Assembly (NCBI GenBank): GCA_008711295.1
Contig: VUYV01000211.1
Location: forward strand, 1,061,697-1,125,696
DNA: 64,000 nucleotides
Source: Anarhynchus alexandrinus
Taxonomy: Eukaryota; Chordata; Aves; Charadriiformes; Charadriidae
Reading direction: 5' to 3'
Shown one piece after another: positions 26,084 to 36,694 of this stretch. Position numbers and translations under genes: made by a program. Below the pieces are notes generated by a model that saw only the letters and a program-made list of their open reading frames with translations, was not told the DNA's origin and ran no database searches. Positions within the stretch are counted from its first letter, which is position 1. Each line of letters opens with the position of its first letter.

Positions 26084-27334
26084 CTTAAATGCCTCTATGC
26101 AAATACACGTAGCATGGGGAATAAACAAGAGGAGTTAGAGACATGCGCATGCCTGCAAGGCTATGATCTAATTGGAATCATGGAGACATGGTTGGATAGC
26201 TCCTATGACTGCAGTGTTGGAATAGAAGGATAGGAAGGAAAGGCAGGGAAGACAAGGAGGGGGTTTTGCTCTCAATGTAAATGACCAGCTGGAGTGCATG
26301 GACCTCCACCTAGGGATGGATGTGGAGCCAACCAAGTTTATGGATCAGGATTAAAGAGAGGGCAGGGACAGGCGATATTACAGTGGGGGTCTGCTACAGG
26401 CCACCTGACCAGGAAGACCAAGCAGATGAGGCTCTGTATAAAAAGATAGGAGCAGCCTCATGTTCACAAGCCCTGGTCCTCGTGGGGGACTTCAACCACC
26501 CCGATATCTGTTGGAGGGACAATACAACAGGGCATAAGCAATCCAGGAGATTCCTGGAATGCATTAATGATAACTTCCTTCTCCAAGTGACTGACGAGCC
26601 AATGAGGAATGGTACTATGTTGGTCCTTGTTCTCACCAACAAGGAGGGGCTGGTGGGGAAGGTGAAGCTCAAGGGCAGCCTTGGCTGCAGTGACCATGAA
26701 ATGGTGGAGTTCAGGATCCTTAGGATGGCGAGGAGAGGCACAGCAAGCTCACTACCCTGGACTTCAGGAAAGCAGACTTTGCCCTTTTCAGGGATCTGCC
26801 CTGGAGGGAAGAGGGACCCAAGAAAGCTGTTTAATATTCAAGGACCACCTCCTCCAAGCTCAGGAACGATGCATCCCAACAAAGAGGAAGTCAGGCAAAA
26901 ACACCAGGAGGCCTGCATGGATGAACAAGGAGCTCTTGGGCAAACTCAAACTCAAAAAAGAAGCCTACAGAGGGTGGAAGCAAGGACAGAGAGCCTGGGA
27001 AGAATACAGAGAAATTGTCCGAGCAGGCAGCGATCAGGATAGGAAAGCTGAAGACCAAACAGAATTAAATCTTGCCAGGGACATGAAGGGCAACAAGAAA
27101 ATCTTCTACAGGTATGTCAGTGATAAAAGGAAGACTAAGGAAAAAGTGGGCCCTCAGCAGAAGAAAATGGGAGACCTGGTTACCCGTAATATGAAGAAGC
27201 CTGGGGTGCTCAATGACTTTTTTGCCTCAGTCTTCACTGGCAAGTGCTCTAGTCACACCGCCCAAGTTTCCGAAGGCAAAGACAGGGGCTGGGAGAATAA
27301 GGTACTGTCCACTGCAGGAGAAGATCAGGTTTGA
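26084..27334 (+). pseudogene. CR1 ORF2 N-terminal endonuclease and linker, frameshifted
   Basis: The start block reads 'LYANTRSMGNKQEELE', followed by 'YDLIGIMETWLD' with the catalytic Glu kept, and a stop at 26231. A second frame (26320-26715) reads 'GVCYRPPDQ', 'LVGDFNHPDICW' and '[13 protein letters not shown]', the Asp-Asn and Ser-Asp-His blocks of the apurinic-type endonuclease. A further frameshift near 26720-26790 leads into the linker frame with '[20 protein letters not shown]' and '[11 protein letters not shown]'. The catalytic residues survive, but at least two frame changes and a stop interrupt the chain. Confidence 0.9.
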
Positions 27335-27722
27335 CACCATCCAAGGAACCTGAAGGTACACAAATCCATGGGACTTGATGAGATACATCTGTGGGTATCT
27401 GAGGAAATTAGCAGATGAAGTTGCTAAGCCACTCTCCGTCATATTCAAGAAGTTGTGGCTGTCTGGTGAAGTTCCCACTGACTAGAAAAGGGGAAACATA
27501 ACCCCCATTTTTAAAAAGGGAAAAAAGGAAGACCAACGGAATTACAGGCTGGTCAGTCTAGCTCTGTGCATGGCAAGATCATGGAGCAGATCTTCCTGGA
27601 AACCATGCTATGGCACATGGAAAATAAGGAGTTTATCAGTGACAGCCAACACAGCTTCACATAAAGGCAAATCATGCCTGACAAATTTGGTGGCCTTCTA
27701 TGATGGGGTTACAGTGTTGGTG

Positions 27723-28731
27723 GATAAGGGAAGAGCAACACATCATCTACCTGGACTTGTGCAAGGCATTTGACAGTGTCCCACATTACATCCTTGTCTC
27801 TAAATTGGAAACACATGGATTTGACAGGTGGACCACCCAGTGAATAAGGAATTGGCTGGATGGTTGTACTCAAAGAGTTGCGGTCAACAGCTTGATGTTC
27901 AAGTGGCAACCAGTGACAAGTGGAGTTGCTCAGTGGTCAGTACTGGGACTAGGGCTGTTTAACATCTTTGTCAGCAACATGCACAGTGGGATTGAGTGGA
28001 CCCTCAGCAAGTTTGCCAACAACACCAAGATGTGTGGAGTGGTTGATACGCTGGAGGGAAGGGATGCCTTCCAGAATGACCTTGACAGGTTTGACAGGTG
28101 GGCCTATGCGAACCTCATGAAGTTCAACAAGGCCAAGTGCAAGGTCGGGGCAATCCCAAGCACAAATACAGGCTAGCTTGAGAATGGATTGAGAGCAGCT
28201 CTGAGGAGAAAGACTTGGTGGTGCTGNGATAAGGGAAGAGCAACACATCATCTACCTGGACTTGTGCAAGGCATTTGACAGTGTCCCACATTACATCCTT
28301 GTCTCTAAATTGGAAACACATGGATTTGACAGGTGGACCACCCAGTGAATAAGGAATTGGCTGGATGGTTGTACTCAAAGAGTTGCGGTCAACAGCTTGA
28401 TGTTCAAGTGGCAACCAGTGACAAGTGGAGTTGCTCAGTGGTCAGTACTGGGACTAGGGCTGTTTAACATCTTTGTCAGCAACATGCACAGTGGGATTGA
28501 GTGGACCCTCAGCAAGTTTGCCAACAACACCAAGATGTGTGGAGTGGTTGATACGCTGGAGGGAAGGGATGCCTTCCAGAATGACCTTGACAGGTTTGAC
28601 AGGTGGGCCTATGCGAACCTCATGAAGTTCAACAAGGCCAAGTGCAAGGTCGGGGCAATCCCAAGCACAAATACAGGCTAGCTTGAGAATGGATTGAGAG
28701 CAGCTCTGAGGAGAAAGACTTGGTGGTGCTG
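27723..28731 (+). repeat. Exact 505-bp duplication around a single N
   Basis: Bases 27723-28226 recur unchanged at 28228-28731, offset 505. The two copies meet at the N at 28227. Both carry the same CR1-specific defects (FANN, the same stops). The CR1 frame order shows that one copy is surplus. The exact identity and the N argue for an unmerged overlap between two contigs rather than a biological duplication. Confidence 0.92.
28227..28227. other. Single N at the duplication junction
   Basis: The undetermined base lies exactly between the two 505-bp copies, where the first copy breaks off and the second begins again. Confidence 0.95.
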
Positions 28732-29539
28732 GTGAATGAGAAGCTCAACACAAGCCGGCAAGCAGCACTTGCGGTCCAGAAAGCCAACTAACATCCTGGC
28801 TGTATCAAAAGAAGCATGGCCAGCAGGTTGAGGGAAATGATTGTACCCCTCTACTCTACTCTGTTGAGACCCCACCTGGAATGCTGCATCCAGTTCTGGG
28901 GCCCTCAATGTAAGAAGGACATGGACCTGTTGGAGTGAGTCCAGAGGAAGGTCACAAAGATGATCAGAGGGCTGGAGCACCTTTCCTATGAAGACAGGCT
29001 GAGAGAGTTGGGGTTGTTCAACCTGGAGAAGAAAAGGCTCCAGGGAGACCTTTTAGTGGCCTTCCAGTACTTAAAGGGGTCTACAGGGAAGACAGGGGTG
29101 ACCTTTTATCAGGGAGGGCAGCACTGGGGTAATGGTTTTAAACCGAAAGAGGGTAGATTTAGATCAGATATTAAGAAGAAATTCCTTACTGTGAGGGTGG
29201 TGAGACACTGGAACAGGTTTCCCAGGGAAGTTGTGGATGCCAGTCCCTGGAGGTGTTCAAGGCCAGGTTGGATGGGTCTTTGAGTAACCTTGTCTGGTGG
29301 GAGGTGTCCTTGCCCATGGTAGGGGGGTTGGAACTAGATGATCCTTAAGGTCCCTTCCAACCCAAACCAATCTATGATTCTATGATTCTATGAACCTCAC
29401 ATGATGCTATGTTTCATTTGCATTCTTTGTAGGAATGATTTCACTTATAACTACCGTAACAAATGCCTGTGTCAGGAGACCATCTACTACTGACTGTTTT
29501 CTGTCTCATTTACTTTCTGTAATAGACTGGGTTTGGTAG

Positions 29540-30165
29540 TATATTGGGGTTTTTCTGGGAGTTTTGTTTGTTGTGTTTTGTGTTTTGTTTGTTGTTGTTT
29601 TTTTTTTTTTTTCAAAGGAGCCTCTATGGTGCTGTTTTGGATTTGTGACCAAAACAGTCTTGACAACACACCAATGTTTTAGGTATTGCTGAGCAGTGCT
29701 TACACAGTGTCATGGCATTTTCTGCTTCTTACACTGACCCACCAGTGAGGAGGCTAGGGATGTGCAAGAGGTTAAGACGAGACACAGCTGGAACAGCTGA
29801 CCCCAACTGACCAAAGGGATATCCCATGCCATGTCATGCTCAGCAACAAAACCTCAGGGAAAGGAGTATGAAGGGGGGGACATTCACAGTGATGGCCTTT
29901 GTCTTCCTACATAACCGTTATACGTGATGAAGCCCTTCTTTCCCAGAAATGGCTAAGCATGTGTCTGCTGATGGGAAGCAGTGAATGAATTCCTTATTTT
30001 GCTTTGCTTGCAGGCACAGCTTTGCTTTTCCTATTAAACTGTCTTTGTCTCAACCCACGAGTTTTCTTACTTTTACCTTTCTGATTCTCTCCACTGTTCT
30101 GCTGGGAGGGGAGCGATTGAGCAGCTGTGTGGGGCTGAGCTCTGTGCTGGGGTTAAACTATAACA
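29540..30165 (+). mobile_element. Solo LTR, same 626-bp family as 7951-8576
   Basis: It has the same length and base order as the LTR at 7951-8576, including 'gctgtgttttggattt'-like, 'cagctgacccc', 'tgctgatgggaag' and 'ctgtctttgtctcaaccca' blocks. It is flanked by a perfect 5-bp target duplication GGTAG (29535-29539 and 30166-30170). The right end is CA; the left TG is decayed to TA. ATTAAA at 30033-30038 marks the R/U5 side and sets the + orientation. The TATA area is decayed ('cagcaacaaaacc', near 29841-29855). A T/G-rich expansion (29564-29613) replaces part of early U3. No internal retroviral sequence was seen. Confidence 0.88.
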
Positions 30166-30413
30166 GGTAGCTTCATTCTACTCCATGTGATGTGACTTGA
30201 ATTTCTAATACAGAAATTGTTCATAGTTCTAAACAGCTGCCTAAAAATAAAAGATTACAGGAGCATTCAATTTTATTATTGTACACTACAAGATTCTTTT
30301 TTAAGAACTAACTTTAGGGAATTTTGTGAGCTAGATATCTCTGGTCTTAAATGAAAATCAGAGTGTGGTGGGTTTTTTTTTGATGTAAGGAGGATACCTG
30401 ATGGGGTTTAGCA

Positions 30414-30650
30414 GTCTGATGCATCATGCTGTGCCAGGGGAGGTTTAGACTGGAAGCATTTCTTTACCAAGAGGGTGGTCAAACACTGGAACAGGCTTCC
30501 TAGAGAGGTGGGTAATGCCCCAAGGCTATCAGCGCTTAAGAGGCATTTGGATAATGCCCTTAGTAACACACTATAACTTTTGGTCAGCCTTGAATTGGTC
30601 AGGCAGTTGGACTACATGATCATTGTAGGTCCTTTCCAACTGAAATTATT
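30414..30650 (+). mobile_element. CR1 LINE 3' end, second tail type
   Basis: Shows 'gccaggggaggtttagactgg', 'acactggaacaggcttccta' and 'ggcagttggactacatgatc' followed by 'ggtcctttccaactgaaa'. The tail is not ATTCTATG-type; it passes directly into the TTCTC microsatellite. It belongs to an older CR1 subfamily than the copy at 29.3 kb. Confidence 0.87.
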
Positions 30651-30734
30651 TTCTCTCTTCTCTTCTCTTCTCTTCTCTTCTCTTCTCTTCTCTTCTCTTC
30701 TCTTCTCTTCTCTTTTCTCTTCTCTTCTCTTCTC
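30651..30734 (+). repeat. TTCTC microsatellite grown from a CR1 tail
   Basis: About seventeen TTCTC units with one TTTTCTC interruption near 30712, starting where the CR1 3' tail should be. The strand is pure pyrimidine. Confidence 0.95.
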
Positions 30735-32111
30735 AAGAAGAGCACGTACATGTCTGTGTGATGAGACACACTACAAAAACTTGCAAACTCCCATTAATTC
30801 AGATACATTTGCTAACTTAAATCTTCTTCTTTCTGTCTTCAGTTTAGCCTGTAACACTTTGTTCTCTCCTTACTATGTCACTGTGTATTCTCTAAAGGAT
30901 TCTTACGTTTCTACATAGTTATTTCAGTTGATATTTAAGTTGATGTAAGATAGTACTAAAAGGAAAAAAAAAAAAAGATAAACCACCACCAAAAAACCGC
31001 CAAAATCTCCATCACTTATAAAAATTCATATTAAAATTCACCAGCAATTATTTTAAGGTCTTCAGCATGTACCATGAAAGTTGATGTCATTTAACATACC
31101 ATCAATAAGCAAGTTTACCACCACGGATGCGGTTGCAAAAAACTGCAAAGAAATATCTTTACAGTTTATTTCATTACTTCTGTGCAAACAATGCATGTCT
31201 ATCTTAAGACAAAATCCTCCTTTGAAATGTACATTTTTCTAAGAAAAAAAAAATAAACTTGGATATCATATGAAGAAATACATCTTTAAATTACTTCTGT
31301 TCTTTCTCTTGAACTATAATTACCAAAGGATTACCATGAAAAGAGCTAAGGGCTATAATTAATATTGTTCTCTTTTTCTTGGATGAAACATTTAAATACA
31401 GTGCATTATTTCATTGATCTCCCTGCAGACAAAGTCATGCCAATCCTTTTTTTAGAAACAAGTTTCCTACCCAATTTCCCCTCCTTATAACTTTGAACAG
31501 CATGTTCTTTTGCAGTTCCCAAATGTTCAGAAATACTTTCAGAATCACAATGAAATGGAAGACATGAAGATTGCAATGATGTTAACATTTTTCTCTGCAT
31601 TTATTTTTCACAGTTAATGATTAATAATTATTTTCTGATTCTTCTTGCACTGATTTAATGCATCAAAATTGGCCTGCAGAGGGTTCCAGAGATTTTCTCT
31701 ACAACTGCTTCAGTTCTCTAAGGATGTGAAGCCAAATTAACTAATCAACCTACAACTCAAAGTATACTTTTTTTCCTTTTGCACAGTTAAAATGAAGAAG
31801 GAGGGAAAAGATTTTTAAAGAATAACAGGAGTTAGAATGTTTTCAGATCAATTTTGCTTAACCATACATCTTTCCTTTTTGTTGTAGGCTCATGATTAGG
31901 GAGCTGTTCAGTATGAAGAAGGGTTGTTTGTTTTCTAAATCTAAAAGATTTATATGGGTCGATTTTCTGAATAAATTTTCTATGTAAAACTTTTTTTGTC
32001 TTAAACAGAAATATAAAGCTTAGGAAATTTAGATAATACCTGACAGTCATCACTTAAGACTGAACTGGTTTCTATAGCAGTGACCCTTTCTTTTTCTCAT
32101 TATATCCCTCC
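30735..32111. other. Anonymous AT-rich DNA, no gene seen
   Basis: A-rich runs lie at about 30963-30976 and 31242-31252. No repeat family, RNA gene or plausible coding frame was recognised. Confidence 0.55.
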
Positions 32112-33036
32112 AGAATCATAGAATCACAGAGTCATAGAATGGTTTAGGTTGGAAAGGACCTTGAAGATCATCGAGTTCCAACCCCCCTGCCATAGGCAGG
32201 GACACCTCCCACTAGACCAGGTTGCCCAAGGCCACGTCCAGCCTGGCCTTGAACACCTCCAGGGATGGGGCCTCAACAACCTCTCTGGGCAACCTGTGCC
32301 AGTGCCTTACCACCCTCAAAGTGAAAAACTTCTTCCTAATGTTCAATCTAAACCTGCCCTCTTCCAGTTTGAAGCCATTCCCCCTCGTCCTATCACTACA
32401 TGCCCTAGTAAAAAGTCCTTCCCCAGCTCTCCTGTAGGCCCCCTTTAGGTACTGGAAGGCCGCAATAAGATCTCCCCGCAGCCTTCTCTTCTCCAGGCTG
32501 AACAGCCCCAACTCTTTCAGCCTCTCCTCATAGGAGAGGGGCTCCAGCCCTTGGATCATCCTTGTGGCCCTCCTCTGGACATGCTCCAACAGGTCCATGT
32601 CCTTCTTATGTTGGGGACTCCAGAGCTGGATGCAGTACTCCAGGTGGGGTCTCACGAGAGTGGAGTAGAGGGGCAGAATCACCTCCCTCGCCCTGCTGGC
32701 CATGTTTCTTTTGATGCAGCCTGGGATATGGTTGGCCTTCTGGGCTGTGATGGCACATTGCTGGCTCATGTTGAGCTTTTCGTCGATCAGCACACCCAGG
32801 TCCTTCTCCTCAGTGCTGCTCTCCAGCCATTCCCCGCCCAACCTGTAATTGTGCTTGGGATTGCCCCGACCTAGATGTAAGACCTTGCATTTGGCCTTAT
32901 TGAACTGCATGAGGTTGGCTTGGGCCCACCTCTCCAGCCTGTCCAGGTCCCTCTGGATGGCTTCCCTCCCCTCCAGTGTGTCTACCTTGCCAAACAGCTT
33001 GGTATCATCGGCAAACTTGTGAGGGTGCACTCAACC
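32112..33036 (-). mobile_element. Young 5'-truncated CR1 LINE (925 bp)
   Basis: The 3' tail units (AGAATCATAGAATCACAGAG) mark the left edge; the 5' truncation is near 33036, just before motif C of reverse transcriptase. The ORF2 frame is open. It is closely related to the copies at 45983-46617 and 54272-54879, with roughly 20 differences over about 600 bp against the 46-kb copy by eye. Confidence 0.95.
32212..33030 (-). pseudogene. CR1 ORF2 C-terminal fragment (thumb and C-terminus)
   Basis: An open frame of 272 codons starts with '[11 protein letters not shown]', so motif C (FADD) is kept. It continues with '[20 protein letters not shown]', '[19 protein letters not shown]', '[20 protein letters not shown]' and '[19 protein letters not shown]', ending 'LDVALGNLV' at the natural stop. 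Motifs A and B are lost by truncation. The methionine at the start is internal to the truncated end, so this is not an independent gene. Confidence 0.92.
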
Positions 33037-35834
33037 CCCCAAACCAGACCAGACTCCCCTACCAGAATACTGGTAGTAACTGAGAATACCTGCCTACTTC
33101 ATTAGAAAAAAAATAATAAATTAATATTTTGTCTTGGTTTTCTATTTCAAAACACACCTATAGTTTATTCACTATGGTTTATTCAATCTGCAATACCTAT
33201 AACAGCTTAATATATTGTATAGGGATTTTTTTTTTGTGTTATACGCATGTATCTTAGATATACCTGAGCTCATCCAAAGCTCTGAAAACTGGGAACAAAA
33301 CTATTGCTGAGTATAAAAGGAGTAGGAATGACAGGATGACTTCAATAGATAAATCAATTATTTATCTTCACCTGAGTTTTGTACAGGCAGAACAGAAATC
33401 GGTACTTCAGAATTGTTTAATGTGCAATAGTTTAATGGGTGATTCATCTGGAAAGAGGGGATGGATATATGTATGTGTTATGTATATAAATATATACATG
33501 CATACATGTAAGTACTTAGATTTCAAAACAACTCTGTCATCTATTACTTAAACAGAAGGGCCTAGTATTCTTTTTTGGAAGTTTAAAAACTAGTACTTCT
33601 TTTCAGCTTGTGTTTACAGAAGCATCGGGGCCCAAAGCTTGTTAATCCAGTAAATTTCAGTTATGAGTATACAGGGTTTAAATGATCTAGTATAGTGCAG
33701 TTCACAAAATCGATTTTCTTAAGAGTTATTGTAGACTGGATGAATTACTCATGACTTCAGATTATTTTTTTTGCTATTGCAGTTCACAGAATGCACAGAA
33801 ACAAATTGGAAGAGCACTACACAGAAGAAAAAAAAAAAAAAAAAGGAAGGAAGAAAAAAAAGCCCCAAACACCACACCAGAACAAGAATATGCCCTGTGG
33901 GCTTGACCCTGATCTCGGATAGACAAGCATGCATTGCTGAGCATTTTGTTAAAACAGCTACTACACTCATACATGCTGAAAATCTAATATCAGAAGTAAG
34001 CCCTAGGTATGCTGTCCTAGTTTTCAGACTTTTTTATGGTGAAAATGATATTTTCAATATCTTATATACCTTAACAAAATAACATATATTACAAATACAG
34101 TTAATACAGCTTGGAAAACAAGCAGGCTTCTTTAGGAAGCTGATGAGTTCTTTTGACATTAATTGCTATGTTCTTGAAACGTCTCTCTCACTATCTTCAG
34201 TTATTAACTTCTACAAATGAAAATGTTAGATAATCTTGTACAACCTTAACAAGACTTTGTATAAACACACAGTCATCTTAGAATTAGTATTGCAAGACTG
34301 TCATGACATTATTTTATCTTGTTATACTTTTCCATTCAAGAAATAAAGATGTTACACTACAGTTTTTCTTTTAATGTTTTATTAACATCCTTGTAAAAGT
34401 AAATAAATGAAAAATAAAATTGTCATTAAAACCCAGGACAAGGTTGATACTTTCAGGAAACAGGACCTGTGCAAGAACAAATTCCAGTCTCTGTGTGATT
34501 AGTTTACTATAAATATTTTCTTAGACAATCAAAATAGACAACTTCATTAAAATTCAATTTCTTCTTCAGTTTGCTATTATATATTTCTAGATTAATATTC
34601 TTAGAGAGTCGGTTGAAATTCCTCATTGATATGCCTAGGCACTCTGACCTTGGGATGTTAATCTGAACGCAAACATTTATCTCTGCCCTGTCACTGTTTT
34701 AGCTTGTGTCTTATGATCAAATCCCTTAGATGGGTGGATATCCATCACTTTGCTGCCATTGGCCTGACTTGATTTATGGACGACATCTAGAAGCAATAGT
34801 TATTTTGAACAGTTTAATGCTTCATAAAAAAGAGCAAGAAATTTTATAGTACTCCTGTGCTCTAGTAACTACAACTATTCAATATTTCTCAGTACAATTT
34901 ATCACACTGTGGAATAATACTCACGTTGACTTCTCTCCTCTTTTTGCATTGCTTAAGGCTTGTATTAGCCTGTAAGATGCCATGTGGTAGCTATACATCT
35001 GAAAGAGAAAAGAATCCAACTAAAATGCAAAGGTTCCTTGACAATGTTGCAAGTAAATTCTATTCATGCTGTTATACTTTGGGACCTGTGAATTTTTAGC
35101 GCTGTTTTATAGCATTCTGCACGGCAAAGCAGAGAGATGTAAGCCTTTTTGATTTTCACAAAAACAGTAACTACTATCATAATGGAATAGATGTAAAAAT
35201 ACAGTTGAATATGAAGGACAATGAAATTATTTCTATACATATATGATTAATTAGAAAGGATCAAAGGGAAATCATATTAATTTAAAATGTGCTGAATAAT
35301 GTGCTTTAAAAAAGATATCTCTATTTATCTTCCTCTAAGGAAAAGAGAAAGTAAAAGAGAGACTTTCTTGGAGGAAATAACAACATTGTTTAGGAAGTCT
35401 TTTCCATTAGATAAATAGTTCAAGAGAAACACAGTTAAAGTTTTGCCTTTTTGGTTTTGTTTAGGTAAGTGGTTTCTTCATTAGATATGATTAATTATTT
35501 TTATGTTTAATTTCAGTGTTTGCAAGTCCAATCTGTGAAGTGAAAAGAATGAAGAACTAGTACATTATGTAATAAAGGTGCTGTTATAATAAAGAAAATA
35601 ATACACAGAAATCTTTCTGTGTATATGTGTGCAGTTTTCTATTTTTATTTTATTTTATTTTTAAATTGAGATTTCTAATATAGAGGGGATTTTTGGTGGT
35701 GGTGGTGCTGTTTTTTTCCCCCTGAGGATTTAAAAAATGCTAAAATTGTAAATTTTGATAAAATGAGAATTTGAGAAGAAATTTGTGTTAAATTCTACAC
35801 AGGATAAATACTATTGTCTTCATAAGATACTAGG
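33037..35834. other. Anonymous AT-rich DNA, no gene seen
   Basis: Includes alternating TA/CA words at 33466-33512, an A-rich tract at 33827-33860, and several AATAAA words expected by composition. No coding frame above about 103 codons, and none is convincing. Confidence 0.55.
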
Positions 35835-35971
35835 ATAACAGGATAATTCAGATCGGAATGGACCTCAGGGTGTCTATAGTCCAACATCCTGGACAGAGTA
35901 GGGTCAGCTGTGAGGTCAGACCAGGTTGCTTAAGACTATATGTTGTACGCTTCTGAAAACCTCCCAGGATG
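35835..35971 (-). mobile_element. Short CR1 LINE 3' fragment
   Basis: Contains 'cggaatggacctcagggtgt', 'agtccaacatcctg', 'ggtcagaccaggttgct' and 'gaaaacctcccaggatg', the reverse of a CR1 3' untranslated end and last ORF2 codons. The left edge lacks clear tail units. Old copy. Confidence 0.75.
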
Positions 35972-36694
35972 AAGACTGCAAAACCTATCATCTCGGCAAT
36001 TTTTTTTTTTGCATTTAATTCCACATACTTTGGTTGGTCACAGTTATTAAATGTGCACTATCAACTAAGCTATTCAAACTTGACTGAGAAGCAAGAACTG
36101 AATTTCTTTACAGTGGTATTATTTCCGCTATATTTTATAGTTATGTTTTGATCTTGTTATTATCATTCCAAAGACTCGCATGTTGAAACATAAAGTTTCA
36201 ATAGACGGTTTTCGAAAGCTTCTAATGCTCGTTAAAGAGTCATTTAAAGGAACTAAGGGAAGATCATGCATATTAATTTATTTGTTTTGTGGCTTATTTA
36301 CTTTTCTGTAGACTAAAGCTGATATATTCAAATGTGTGCTGTTCATTCTATTTCAGGTTTCCCAAAGGCCTAGTATTTCTAAGGATTAACAATTTAAATA
36401 TTTTTCCCAAAAAGATAATAAAAAAACTTTTCTGAAAAAGCCCATTTTTTTTTAAGAAAAGAAAAAAGAATTAAAAAAGTAGAGGAAAATCTTAATCTTG
36501 GTATATAATAGTAACTTTGCAGTATTTTTTTTCTTGTTCGTATTCCTGTAGACAGCTATAATTTTCTCCTAGTACCTCTATTTGTTCTTTTTTTCATAAT
36601 TTTATGCAGAAGAGTATTTTTCCACCAGTACTTAAGTAGTGTATATTATGAAAAATACCAGAGTAAATAGTTTGGTTTTCTTTATAAACTTTAC
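35972..36694. other. Anonymous AT-rich DNA, no gene seen
   Basis: Strongly AT-rich between two CR1 pieces. Poly-A and poly-T runs occur near 36000 and 36445. Nothing else recognised. Confidence 0.55.

Larger units (their letters stand above)
27480..29283 (+). pseudogene. CR1 reverse transcriptase remains, catalytic DD changed to NN
   Basis: The fingers are visible as '[12 protein letters not shown]' and '[11 protein letters not shown]' with frame changes. Motif B reads SGVAQWS where the family has SGVPQGS. Motif C reads FANN (28012-28023, and again at 28517-28528 in the duplicate) where the family has FADD, so both metal-binding aspartates are lost. The C-terminal part is open from 28960 to 29283 ('[20 protein letters not shown]', 'VRVVRHWNRFPREVVD'). 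Stops and frameshifts separate all these blocks. Confidence 0.88.
25485..29393 (+). mobile_element. Near-complete CR1 LINE with both ORFs decayed
   Basis: The longest CR1 here. In order it shows the ORF1 esterase end (25493-25908), the ORF2 endonuclease (26084-26715), the linker (to about 27330), reverse transcriptase (27480-29283), and the 3' untranslated end 'ggaactagatgatccttaag'. The tail is ATCTATG ATTCTATG ATTCTATGA, ending at 29393. Its length is inflated by a 505-bp exact duplication (27723-28731); without it the copy is about 3.4 kb. The 5' untranslated region and the zinc-finger part of ORF1 are missing. Several frameshifts and stops break both frames, so it is not mobile. Confidence 0.93.

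Noticed and set aside
27723..28731. The 505-bp duplication as a true tandem gene or element duplication
   Set aside because: Exact identity and the N at the junction make an assembly artefact more likely; reported as a finding instead.
7951..30165. The two 626-bp LTRs as the two ends of one 22-kb provirus
   Set aside because: Each has its own different 5-bp target duplication and there is no retroviral coding sequence between them, only CR1 and host-like DNA.
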